From: DASXHZ01 sp036488085
GTDB taxonomy: Bacteria > Acidobacteriota > Thermoanaerobaculia > Gp7-AA8
NCBI GenBank assembly: GCA_036488085.1
Contig: DASXHZ010000016.1
Location: forward strand, 1 to 36,981
Length of the DNA: 36,981 nt
Direction of reading: 5' to 3'
The notes under the pieces are model-generated. The model did not search any database. It was not told where the DNA came from and saw only the letters and a list, made by a program, of their open reading frames with translations. Positions 18,401 to 25,922 of this stretch are shown piece after piece. The position numbers were made by a program, and so were the translations under genes. Within the stretch, counting starts at the first letter, position 1; the number at the start of each line of letters is the position of its first letter.

Positions 18401-18496
18401 AACTGGCAGAAGGGCGCGACGTTTGGCAAGGTCGCCAGCGCCACGTCGTATCAGGCAGCGCGTCAGTACTACTTCAACTTCGGCCTTCGCTTCTAA
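15443..18496 (+). CDS. Oar-like TonB-dependent outer-membrane receptor 1
   Basis: A 1017-aa outer-membrane receptor. Domains in order: signal peptide (1-20, cut after AFA), carboxypeptidase-regulatory-like beta-sandwich (about 22-105, INGTVTTDGSPLPGVTVTI... VPPGNYTVKFELQG), plug (about 110-235, including ALPIQNR, DSIQETTVLTGAISAEYG and GGVVNSITKSGGNEFSG), then a beta-barrel of about 780 residues ending in the terminal aromatic FGLRF. Several pairs of Cys (FCGVC; CDPPSSTGC) lie in likely surface loops. Receptors with this layout import or handle large substrates using TonB energy; in Acidobacteriota their ligands are mostly unknown. The start ATG has a near-perfect ribosome-binding site. It is convergent with a sulfatase-fold/TPR lipoprotein gene and shares a bidirectional terminator with it. 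It is paralogous to the receptor at 28158-31160. Confidence 0.94.
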   Translation: MVKRTLFVLALLLVAISAFAQTTATINGTVTTDGSPLPGVTVTIASPNMQGTRTAVSGAAGGFSFNGVPPGNYTVKFELQGMQTVDKKVSVGVSQIGTADAQMKVASVSEAITVTAAAPSVLETPTVSTNISGKTMDALPIQNRTPLNTAALAPGVNTNTAAAGQVSISGGPGYDNTVMVNGVVITEEVRSQQLPLYIEDSIQETTVLTGAISAEYGRFTGGVVNSITKSGGNEFSGSLKDQVSSPRWTSRTPGQIANNSLTRHFYNKFATATLGGFVMKDKLWFFGAGRKTKTDTPGSLRAIPGTNGFSNTFDTTGTDKRYEGKLTGQPFANHNIQFSYLKDNSITAAQPFTTASYDLSQLSGRTDPINFKTIHYNGVITNNLLLEGSWSKLFYGIGWGNGSQFTDFVRGTIVRNRADGNARYNSPTFCGVCDKETRNNDSWGLKSNYFISTKGWGNQSIVGGVEDFREHRHANNYQSGSDFRFFVNSVAYSNGVFYPTINGCDPPSSTGCANAQKSAAPFFFWTPIFSLQQGQSNLETQSAYVNDRWDFNDRWNFNVGLRYDKNHTVNADGTLNANDHKIAPRLSATYNLTQNGAHRVTASYSQYVSRVADGVSTSNAAGGAPATIYYAYQGPSINPAGTPSNQLVDTATALKMVHDWLVGYCGGELSATNPCTKDLWAPGSNAVPGYSSVVGNLSSPYVREYTVGYGAQWIPSLYTRLDLVSRDWRNFYASQIDLTTPQVVDPYGIPHDVSVIGNTNLIKRQYRGAQLQSAWRKSRWNAGLNYTYATLKGNDEQESAASGTVGNFPGEIYYPETRAFAQYQPNGYLSQDERHRARAWVGYDIAVPPAFGTLNMSVLQTFDSGLPYSAVGTVDVSAEKPAHYVSGSTAQYYFSSRGAYRLPSQTTTNLAFNWERPIAKVVLLAHLDMVNVFNRSAVTVVNTTVNSTGNNATFAPFNPFTDTPKECAQFQADGVTPNPIANCKAFNWQKGATFGKVASATSYQAARQYYFNFGLRF

Positions 18497-18518
18497 TCCT
18501 TTCACACGCAGCAATGAC

Positions 18519-18547
18519 AAAAGCCCCGGTGCAAGCCGGGGCTTTTT
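18519..18547. terminator. Bidirectional rho-independent terminator
   Basis: Stem AGCCCCGG (18522-18529) pairs with CCGGGGCT (18536-18543), with a six-base loop. Flanking AAAA (18519-18522) and TTTTT (18543-18547) extend the stem by A-T pairs and supply a T-run in each direction. It serves the receptor on the plus strand and lies against the end of the minus-strand lipoprotein gene, whose TAA stop codon (18546-18548) is inside the T-run side of the terminator. Confidence 0.9.
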
Positions 18548-20582
18548 ATTGCCGCAATGCTTTGCGTGTCTCGGAGGCCAGCCGCCTTGCGATCGGGGTG
18601 GGGTTCGCTGTCACCATCTGATCGAGCGTCCGCTGCCCATCGGGCGCGTTCCCGGCGATCGCAAGCACGATGGCGAGCCGTTCGTATGCGTCGAGATCGT
18701 TCGGGTACGACGCGATCTCGTGTCGGAACTCGGCGATTGCCTCCGGGTAGCGGTTCATGCGCGCGAAAACATCGCCGCGGACGAAGTGGAGACGGTAGAC
18801 ATTCTCGCTTTTCGCCGCCTGGTCCAGGAGCGCCAGCGCGTCATTGAAGCGGCTCTGATGCGCTGCTATATCGGCGCGCAGCACGAAATCGCCCGCATGC
18901 GGGCGGTCGACGAGCGCCGCTTCGCTCTCCGCGGTGGCCGTGTCGCCTCGCGCCAATGCGATGAGAGCGACCGTCGCGTGCGCCGCACGCGGGTCGAAAG
19001 GAAGCGCGGCGCGCGCTGCCTCCATCGCGCGAGGTGTATCGTTGTTCTCCAGATAAGCGCTCGCGAGCGAGAGGAGCACATCGGGTAGCGGGCCGGACGA
19101 GTGTGCGATCGCACTGCGGTATGCGTCGATTGCCGCATCGACCTCACCAGAACGTAGAAGGGCGTCGCCAAGCTGAACCCACGCTTCGACCATTCCCGGC
19201 TCTCTGATCAGCAGGTCGTGAAACTTTGCCTTGCCGGCGTTGATGTCGGTCGTTGCCAGCCGCGACGCATCCTGCAACTCCTCGATGTCGGCGATGCGGT
19301 CCGCGGGGTTCACCGTCCGCTGCGCCGATGCGGCGGGCGACGCGACGTAGCCGAGGGCGGTCAACTTCGCCTTCTCCTCCGATGTGATCGCCGACTGTGC
19401 CGACTCGCCGGCCGGAAACTGTACGAGATACCGGCGGAGCGACGTCACGCCGCGGTGATCTGTAGCGGCGAGGTCGTGTTTCTCCTGAGGGTCGGCAGTG
19501 ATGTCGTAGAGCTCCGATCGGGATGAGTCGATGAGCTGCCGCGCATCGTTGGTAACGGACCGAAGGTCGCTCCAGCCCAGATGCAGGCGCGCGTAGAGGC
19601 TCTCGCTGTAGATCGGCCGATCCGCCGGAAGCTTGTCGAACAGCGGCAACCCGGAGGTTTTCGGCACATTCGGCATCCCGACGAGTGCCATGACGGTGGG
19701 AAAGAGATCCGCCAGCGTCGCCGGTTCACGCACCTCGCCTCCCGCCTGCGCGTTGTGCGGCAGCTTTACGATCAGGGGGACGTGAATCAGCTCGCGGTAG
19801 ACGAGGATCGAGTGCTGTTTCTCGCCATGATCGCCGAGGCCTTCGCCATGATCGGAGACGAAGAGGACGATCGCGCGGTCGTAGATGCCGCGCTGTTTCA
19901 AATGATCGAGCAGCCCGCCGACGATCGCATCGGCTGTCGCGACCTCGCCGTCATACGGCGCCTGCGCGTAACGGCTCCTGAACGGCTCGGGCGGATCGTA
20001 CGGAACGTGCGGCTCGTAGATGTGAAAGAAGAGGAAGAACGGCTTCGCCCCCTGCTCGTCGATCCACTTTTCGGCGAGTCCCGCGGTGACGTTCCCCGGC
20101 CGCTGATAGTCGACGAAGCGCGCGCCGGGATGCGCCTCGATCGAGTCCTCGTATGAGTCGAACGCATCCGCGAGACCGGTTCCGCCGCGCAGGACGTATG
20201 ACGAGATGAAGCCGCCGGTCACATAGCCGGCATTCTTCAGGACTGACGCGATGGTCGGGTGCGCCTTCGCATCAAAGCGAAAGCCGACGTTGTCGCGGAC
20301 GCCGTGCTCCGGCGGCAGAAGGCCGGTGAGCATCGTGAGGTGCGACGGGAGCGTCATCGGCACCGTCGCGTACGCGTTCCGGAACAGCGTCCCGTTCCGT
20401 CGCAGCGCGTCGATGTTCGGCGTGGCCACCGCCGTGTAGCCGTACGCCGGGAGGTGATCCGCGCGCAGGGTGTCGACCGAGATCAGGATCACCGGCGCGT
20501 TCGGAAACTGGAGCTTGGCAGTTTCGCGATGACACGAAATCGTCGCGAACGCCGTGAAGACGAGAGCCGTTCGGAGCCGCAT
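18546..20582 (-). CDS. Sulfatase-fold/TPR lipoprotein A (Thr nucleophile)
   Basis: A 678-aa alkaline-phosphatase-superfamily enzyme fused to TPRs. From the ATG at 20582 the lead is MRLRTALVFTAFATISC, a lipoprotein-type signal with Cys17 although the lipobox (TISC) is not canonical. Metal-binding and active-site parts are SVDTLRADH (Asp37), VPMTLPSH (Thr77 as nucleophile), HIYEPHVPY, YDGEVATAD and SDHGEGLGDHG (Asp244, His245). A true sulfatase would have Cys or Ser and Arg where this has Thr and His, so a phosphatase, phosphodiesterase or transferase is more likely. A linker motif (KLTALGYVAS, about 406-415) leads to TPR-like repeats from about 450 to the end. The 106 extra codons upstream of 20582 are rejected because they run into the VWFA gene in another frame. 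It follows that gene by 17 nt, probably co-transcribed. Confidence 0.9.
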   Translation of the reverse strand: MRLRTALVFTAFATISCHRETAKLQFPNAPVILISVDTLRADHLPAYGYTAVATPNIDALRRNGTLFRNAYATVPMTLPSHLTMLTGLLPPEHGVRDNVGFRFDAKAHPTIASVLKNAGYVTGGFISSYVLRGGTGLADAFDSYEDSIEAHPGARFVDYQRPGNVTAGLAEKWIDEQGAKPFFLFFHIYEPHVPYDPPEPFRSRYAQAPYDGEVATADAIVGGLLDHLKQRGIYDRAIVLFVSDHGEGLGDHGEKQHSILVYRELIHVPLIVKLPHNAQAGGEVREPATLADLFPTVMALVGMPNVPKTSGLPLFDKLPADRPIYSESLYARLHLGWSDLRSVTNDARQLIDSSRSELYDITADPQEKHDLAATDHRGVTSLRRYLVQFPAGESAQSAITSEEKAKLTALGYVASPAASAQRTVNPADRIADIEELQDASRLATTDINAGKAKFHDLLIREPGMVEAWVQLGDALLRSGEVDAAIDAYRSAIAHSSGPLPDVLLSLASAYLENNDTPRAMEAARAALPFDPRAAHATVALIALARGDTATAESEAALVDRPHAGDFVLRADIAAHQSRFNDALALLDQAAKSENVYRLHFVRGDVFARMNRYPEAIAEFRHEIASYPNDLDAYERLAIVLAIAGNAPDGQRTLDQMVTANPTPIARRLASETRKALRQ

Positions 20583-20599
20583 GTGACGCGAAGCGTACG

Positions 20600-22159
20600 T
20601 CAGTGGAAGCGGCCGCGGTTGTCGATGGTCTTGATGCCGATCGCTCCGGCGCGGCGGTCGACGACCCCGATCGACACTTTGCTTCCTCGCTTGTCGCCGA
20701 GGATCTCGACGGAATAGGTGACGAATCCGTTCGGGTCGCGAGGCTCGACGACGCGCAACTCGTCCTCGCTCACCGGCGTCACCTCGGCAACGCCATTCGC
20801 ACTCGCGATCAACACGCCGGCGTGCGCAACCTGCTCTCCCCGCTCTTCCGCGAACTGGAGCTGGCTGACCGGTATCTTCACGACGAGCGGCAGAAGCCAC
20901 CGATTGCCAGACACGCGTTTCAGCGCTCCCTCCTGTACGGCGAAGCGAATGTCGGCGTCGCCTTCATCGACGAACAGGCGGCTGACGACCGCTTCCCGAG
21001 CCTTCGTCGCCGCCGACTTTTCGATGACGAAGCTTCGGGTGCGAACGCGATACGCCGGGTTCTTCGTCTTGACGGAGATGTTGCGTACGCGGTCGTTCCC
21101 ACTCGACTTAGCCTGATACGCGAGCGAGTAGTACGACTCGAGGTCGGTCGCGATCTCCGGCGCCAGCGTTCCGACCGACGCGCGCGCGTACTCGAGCGAG
21201 CCGCCGGTGGCGTCCGTGACGCGCTGCAGCGCGCCGCCGTTCAACATCCAGTCTTGAGCATCGACGAACTTTTCGGAGGGCTCACTCGCATCGGGCGTGT
21301 CGTCCGGCATGAATGGGCGCGCAGCGTAGAACACCACACCGTTCGCGTTCGCCGCGGCTGCGATCTGATCGATATAGCGCTTCGCGGCGACCTCACTGGC
21401 GCTACCTACGAGCTTGAACGTCTGCGACACGTAAAGCAGCGCCTTGCGGCCGGGTCGCGAGCCGAGGTTCGCAATCAGCTGCGCGATCCCGGCGGTCTTT
21501 CGACGGAGGACCATCAGGGACGCCTCATCCGCGAACTGTTGACTGATCGTGGTCGGACCAAGGAAGCCGTCGATCTTGTCGCGCGCGGCGATTTCCGGAT
21601 GGCTCGCGTAGGCTCCCGCTTCCTGATCCCCCTGCTTGTGAGGGTCCTCGCCGAACTCGGGCGGCATGTGCGAGCCGAAGTCACGCATCGCCGCCATGAG
21701 GCGATCGACGTCCGATGACTCGACGATCGTCCTGAGATGTTGATAGCCGCCGTTCCAGAAAACCACCGACACGTGATCGCCGGGACGAACGGCCGTCGCC
21801 AGCAACTTCTGGAGCTGCTGAAACATCTTCTGCCGCACGAAGTCTTTTTGCGGGAGAGAATCAAGCAGCACCACCAGAGAATGCGGCTCGCGGGCATGTG
21901 CGGGAGCCGCAGCAGCCGTTGCCGCGCTACCATCCGGTTCCGGTCCATCTGTCGCCCGGTACTCCGCAAAGTTCGTGATCGTCTGCTTCGCGCGTCCTTC
22001 GAAAACCTCGAAGTCGTCGGCCGTGAGGCCATAGACCCGGTGTCCCGCGCGGTCCGTGACGACCGCGTCCACCTCCATCAGCCGCACCTCGATCCGTTCG
22101 TGGAACCGGAGGTCCTGCGCGAAAAGAAGCAGGCCGGTGATCGCGATTGGGAACCACAT
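20600..22159 (-). CDS. VWFA-related protein of the acidobacterial type, exported
   Basis: A 519-aa protein with a short signal peptide (MWFPIAITGLLLFAQ) and a lead VDAVVTDRAGHRVYGLTADDFEVFEG (about 30-55), the hallmark opening of the VWFA-related domain family described mainly in Acidobacteria. The von Willebrand A-like domain follows (SLVVLLDSLPQKD from about 94; GDHVSVVFWNGG; GRKALLYVSQTF). The metal-ion-dependent adhesion site is degenerate: D-S-L instead of D-x-S-x-S. A C-terminal beta-rich part (about 320-519) includes YYSLAYQ and NISVKTKNPAYRVRTR. Function is unknown; an extracytoplasmic binding or assembly role is the usual guess. The ATG at 22159 is chosen because the 250 codons upstream lie antisense to the mini-receptor gene and look like shadow sequence. 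It is divergent from that gene by 51 nt and is the first gene of a pair with lipoprotein A. Confidence 0.88.
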   Translation of the reverse strand: MWFPIAITGLLLFAQDLRFHERIEVRLMEVDAVVTDRAGHRVYGLTADDFEVFEGRAKQTITNFAEYRATDGPEPDGSAATAAAAPAHAREPHSLVVLLDSLPQKDFVRQKMFQQLQKLLATAVRPGDHVSVVFWNGGYQHLRTIVESSDVDRLMAAMRDFGSHMPPEFGEDPHKQGDQEAGAYASHPEIAARDKIDGFLGPTTISQQFADEASLMVLRRKTAGIAQLIANLGSRPGRKALLYVSQTFKLVGSASEVAAKRYIDQIAAAANANGVVFYAARPFMPDDTPDASEPSEKFVDAQDWMLNGGALQRVTDATGGSLEYARASVGTLAPEIATDLESYYSLAYQAKSSGNDRVRNISVKTKNPAYRVRTRSFVIEKSAATKAREAVVSRLFVDEGDADIRFAVQEGALKRVSGNRWLLPLVVKIPVSQLQFAEERGEQVAHAGVLIASANGVAEVTPVSEDELRVVEPRDPNGFVTYSVEILGDKRGSKVSIGVVDRRAGAIGIKTIDNRGRFH

Positions 22160-22210
22160 CCAGCTATTTTGCGCGCCGGGATTTCGCTTTTGCTGTAAAA
22201 ACCTCCGCGC

Positions 22211-23866
22211 ATGAAGGCGGTCCGGCTGGTGGTCCTCGCGTTCCTTGCGACAAGGGCTCTCGCACAGGGGGCATCGACGATCGTCGGGCGTGTCACGTCG
22301 AACGGCAAGGCGCTCGCCGCAGCCAGCGTGACGATCGACTCCGACGTGCTCCAGAACACCCGGGCGACGCGTACAACCACCCGCGGCACGTACTGGGCGG
22401 CCCTCCTGCCGCCTGGTACGTACCGCATCACGTTCGCACACAAGGGAACGCAGACCGTGACTCGGAAGGCGGATGTGCGGATCGGCGAGACGGTACGCGT
22501 CGACGCCGACCTCAAACCGAGCGAAGAAGGCGAGTCGGTCACGATGACGACCATCACCCGCTCGATTCTGGAGCGGACGCAGCTCGCCACTTCGCTCGAT
22601 CCCGCCACCGTCGACGACCTCCCAATGGCGCGCGAGCTCACCACACGTCTGATGCTCGCTCCCGGCGCCCTCGGCGGCGCGATACGAGGCTCCACGGGGA
22701 ACGTCTACATCGTCGACGGCGTGGTGCAGCGCAATCGCGGCGCGAACGTCGAGATCGAGGACGCGATCGGCGACGCCGCTGTCATCGAGACGACGACAGC
22801 GCCTGATTACGGCCATTTCAGCGGCGGCGTGATCATCGCGACGACGCGGTCGGGCAGTAACGAAACGACTGCGTCGATCCGCGAGACGCTGACGCAAGGC
22901 ATCGACTCGCACACGGAAGCAACCGTCGGCGGACGGCTCGTCCGCGACGCGCTCTGGTATTTCCTCGCCGGCGAAACCGCTCCCGGCGACCGCTCGGGAC
23001 TCCTGAAACTCACCGCCAGCCCCGGTACGCGCACGACGCTGTCGGGCAGCGTGTTACGCGCGCCCGATCCCGACGAGTCGCGTGCATCGTCCGACGCAAC
23101 CGTGATGATCTCGCACCGCGCCATGATCTCCGCGCGCGCCGACACCTCGCGCGTCGACGGCGTACGCGAACAGCACGAAGAGCTCTCCATCCACTCGCTG
23201 ATCCCGACGCAATTCGGCGATCACGCGTTCGCCGCCGGCGCGGAGCGCTACAACAACAAGAACTCGGCCTTCGCGGGCGACAGTTGGAGCGACGGCGCTC
23301 GATGGGTGCTCACGGCAAGCGGCCGATACGACGAGGACCTCGGCACCAGCCGACGTGCCGGAGTCGCGTACGACCTCGCGGGCGACGGCCGTGCGCGGAT
23401 CGCCGCGACCTATGCGCGATACGCAGCCGACACCGACATCGGCCGCGAGGAGACGCTCACCTACTCGCAGCGCGTTCTGACCAGCGGCTTCTCACGCATC
23501 GGGCTGGTGCGGCGCATGTACGACTCCGGCCTCACCTACCACGCGCTCGAAGGAGAGGTTCGCGCCGACTATCTCTTCCTCGGCGCCGGCGGCAGTGCAT
23601 CGCTTGCGCGGCATCAGTCGAGCGGCGTCGCATGGATCACCGGTACGCCGCCCGGGCTGGAGCAGCACTTCACACTCGCGCTGCTCGAACGTTACCGCGG
23701 CGGCCTGGCGACCGATGTCGCGCTGCAGTATCGCTTCGCACGCTTCTCGGTCGAGCCGTTCGCGAAGGTCGACCTCATGAACCTCTTCGACAATCGCTTG
23801 ACGTTCAATGAGGACCCGATCGGTGCGCGACGGGCGCTGCGCGTCTCATTCGGCGCGAGGTTATAG
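22211..23866 (+). CDS. Half-size TonB-dependent receptor-like protein
   Basis: At 551 aa this is little more than half the length of its neighbours in the same family. It has a signal peptide (1-18, cut after ALA), a carboxypeptidase-regulatory-like domain (about 22-98, IVGRVTSNGKALAAASVTI... LPPGTYRITFAHKG) and a recognisable plug (about 100-225: DDLPMARELTTRLMLAPGALGG, VYIVDGVVQRN, APDYGHFSGGVIIATTRSGSNE). After this only about 325 residues of beta-rich sequence remain, ending FNEDPIGARRALRVSFGARL, which keeps the barrel-end pattern. The reading frame is intact and the ends are complete, so it is shortened rather than broken. A barrel with fewer strands, or a receptor-like partner rather than a transporter, are both possible. 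It is divergent from the VWFA gene and its stop codon is 2 nt from that of convergent lipoprotein B. Confidence 0.82.
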   Translation: MKAVRLVVLAFLATRALAQGASTIVGRVTSNGKALAAASVTIDSDVLQNTRATRTTTRGTYWAALLPPGTYRITFAHKGTQTVTRKADVRIGETVRVDADLKPSEEGESVTMTTITRSILERTQLATSLDPATVDDLPMARELTTRLMLAPGALGGAIRGSTGNVYIVDGVVQRNRGANVEIEDAIGDAAVIETTTAPDYGHFSGGVIIATTRSGSNETTASIRETLTQGIDSHTEATVGGRLVRDALWYFLAGETAPGDRSGLLKLTASPGTRTTLSGSVLRAPDPDESRASSDATVMISHRAMISARADTSRVDGVREQHEELSIHSLIPTQFGDHAFAAGAERYNNKNSAFAGDSWSDGARWVLTASGRYDEDLGTSRRAGVAYDLAGDGRARIAATYARYAADTDIGREETLTYSQRVLTSGFSRIGLVRRMYDSGLTYHALEGEVRADYLFLGAGGSASLARHQSSGVAWITGTPPGLEQHFTLALLERYRGGLATDVALQYRFARFSVEPFAKVDLMNLFDNRLTFNEDPIGARRALRVSFGARL

Positions 23867-23868
23867 CG

Positions 23869-25917
23869 TCAGATCGACAGCAACTTGCGCGTGCTCGAGG
23901 CGGCACGCTGCGCGGCCGGTCCTGGGTTCACGCGCTGCATCGCGTCGAGGTCGGCGCGGGCGTCCGCGGCACGGCCTTCCGAGGCCAGAAGAATCGCGTA
24001 CTTCGTGTAGGCGTCGAGGTTGTGCGGAAAGTTCTGGAGCTCGCTTTGGAACGCGTGCTCCGCTTCGCTGTTGCGCTGCATGCGTGCCAGGATGTCGCCG
24101 CGGGTCGCTTCGAGGTTTTCGACCGGCGAGGCATCGCGTTGAATGCCGTCGATCGTCCGCAACGCCTCGTCGAGACGACCGCCCGCGGTCAGTACTTGTG
24201 CAAGGACCACCGCGCCGTCGCGAACGTGCGTCGTGTCCTCCATCGACGCTCGCGCTTCTCTTTCGGCCGTCGCGGCGTCGTGCCGCGCGAGGGCGACGTG
24301 CGCGAGGATCATGTGCCCGGCGCCGGGTGAGCGCGGCATCGCCAGCCGTGCGTGCGCTTCCGCTCCGGCGAGATCGCCGGTTCGGAACTGGAGGTTCGCG
24401 ATGGAGATCGCGATCCCGTCCGCGAGCTCGGGAGCGACCTCGATCGCATGCTTGTACGTCTCGATCGCCTTCGGCAGATCGCCGAGGGCGTCGTAAGCGG
24501 CAGCCTCGCGGAGCCAAGCGTCGGTGAAGCGCGGGTTCGCAGCCGTCAACGACTGATAGATCTTCAGAGCGCCGCCGGTATCGTTTGTCTGCTCCAGCCG
24601 CGTCGCGTCCTTCATCCTCTCGAGTTCGCCGATGTGATCGACCGGATTCGGGAGCGGACCGCTCGTGTTCTGCGTCCGCACGCTGCCGATGTACCCGAGG
24701 GCGGCAAGTCGCGCCGCCTCCTCGGGGTCCACGTTCGCCGGTGCAGCGGCTGCCGTACGGTACGGCTCCATCGCCGCGCGCAACTGCGCGTACGCGCGGC
24801 GTTGCGCGTCGACGACGCTGCTCTTCTCCGCGGGATCGCTGACGATGTCGTACAGCTCGGGACGCGGCGCTTCGATGTAGTGGAAACGGTCGTTGACGAG
24901 CGAGCGAAGCTCGCTCCACCCGAGGTGAATGCGTGGAAGGAAGGTCTCGCTGTAAATCGAACGAGCGGCCGGGATGACGCCGAGGAGCGACGCACCGGTC
25001 ATCGCCTTGGGAGTCGCGACGCCGACCGCGCCAAGGATCGTAGGCGCGACGTCGATGAGCTGCACCGGCTCGCGAACCGTCGCGCTGGCGTTCTGCGCGT
25101 GCGGCAGTTTGATCAGGAGCGGGACGTGGAGCGTCTCGCGGTAGAGGAGGACGCCGTGTTCCTGTTCTCCGTGATCGCCGAGGCCTTCGCCGTGGTCGGA
25201 GAGAACGATGATCAGCGCATCGTCATAGATCTTCTGCTGTTTCAGCCAGTCGAAGAAGGCGCCGACGTACGAGTCGGCGGTGGCGATCTCGCCGTCGTAT
25301 GCGCTCGAGTAGCGCGACCGGAACGGCTCGATTGGCTCGTACGGCGTATGCGGCTCGAAGAGGTGGACGAAGTAGAAAAACGGTTGCGCACGATGGCCGG
25401 CGATCCACTGCTGCGCGATCGCGATCGTCTGATTGCCGGGCCGCGATAGGTCCCCGACCGCGACACCGGCGCGCGCGGGGATGACGTCGTCGTACGTCTC
25501 GAAACAGTTCGCCAGGCCGGTCGGGCCGCGTAGGACGTAGGCCGAAACAGCGGCGCCGGTCGCATAGCCGCTCTGCGCGAGAACGTTCGAGACCGCTGGA
25601 TGCGCGCGCGCGTCGAGCGTGTAGCCAAGGTTGTTCCTGACACCGTTACTGGGAGGAAGGAGGCCGGTGAGCAGGGCAACGTGCGACGGTAGTGTCATCG
25701 GCACGTGCGAGTAGGCGTTCTCGAAGAGGATCGCGTCGGGGCGGAAGGCGTCGATCGCCGGCGTCTCGACGTTCTTATAGCCGTACGCCGGGAGGTGGTC
25801 GGCGCGCAGGGTGTCGATCGACACGAGGATCACCGGAGCATGCGCGAACGTGCGCGACTCGTGTCGAGCGCATCCAAACACGAAGAGAGTCAGGAGCAGG
25901 AGAAGACCGCGGCGCAT
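23869..25917 (-). CDS. Sulfatase-fold/TPR lipoprotein B (Thr nucleophile)
   Basis: A 682-aa paralogue of lipoproteins A and C. Lipoprotein signal MRRGLLLLLTLFVFGC with a good lipobox (VFGC, Cys16). Catalytic parts: VSIDTLRADH (Asp35), VPMTLPSH (Thr75), HLFEPHTPYEP, YDGEIATAD, and LSDHGEGLGDHG (Asp241, His242) with EQEHG after it. The linker LAALGYIGS leads to TPR-like repeats to the C-terminus (RKLLSI, matching RKALRQ of A). It begins 5 nt after the stop codon of lipoprotein C and is probably co-transcribed with it. The Thr in place of the formylglycine-forming Cys/Ser argues against sulfatase activity. Periplasm-facing inner- or outer-membrane anchoring is expected. The substrate is not evident. 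Confidence 0.92.
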   Translation of the reverse strand: MRRGLLLLLTLFVFGCARHESRTFAHAPVILVSIDTLRADHLPAYGYKNVETPAIDAFRPDAILFENAYSHVPMTLPSHVALLTGLLPPSNGVRNNLGYTLDARAHPAVSNVLAQSGYATGAAVSAYVLRGPTGLANCFETYDDVIPARAGVAVGDLSRPGNQTIAIAQQWIAGHRAQPFFYFVHLFEPHTPYEPIEPFRSRYSSAYDGEIATADSYVGAFFDWLKQQKIYDDALIIVLSDHGEGLGDHGEQEHGVLLYRETLHVPLLIKLPHAQNASATVREPVQLIDVAPTILGAVGVATPKAMTGASLLGVIPAARSIYSETFLPRIHLGWSELRSLVNDRFHYIEAPRPELYDIVSDPAEKSSVVDAQRRAYAQLRAAMEPYRTAAAAPANVDPEEAARLAALGYIGSVRTQNTSGPLPNPVDHIGELERMKDATRLEQTNDTGGALKIYQSLTAANPRFTDAWLREAAAYDALGDLPKAIETYKHAIEVAPELADGIAISIANLQFRTGDLAGAEAHARLAMPRSPGAGHMILAHVALARHDAATAEREARASMEDTTHVRDGAVVLAQVLTAGGRLDEALRTIDGIQRDASPVENLEATRGDILARMQRNSEAEHAFQSELQNFPHNLDAYTKYAILLASEGRAADARADLDAMQRVNPGPAAQRAASSTRKLLSI

Positions 25918-25922
25918 GACCG

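Noticed and set aside
20583..20900. 106-codon N-terminal extension of lipoprotein A
   Set aside because: It overlaps the VWFA gene on the same strand in another frame, and the paralogues B and C begin at the lipoprotein signal.
22160..22912. 250-codon N-terminal extension of the VWFA-related gene
   Set aside because: It lies antisense to the half-size receptor, is Arg-rich without domains, and a good signal peptide begins at the ATG at 22159.
23869..25917. Active formylglycine-dependent sulfatase call for the lipoproteins
   Set aside because: The Cys/Ser needed for formylglycine is replaced by Thr in all three, and the following Arg by His.
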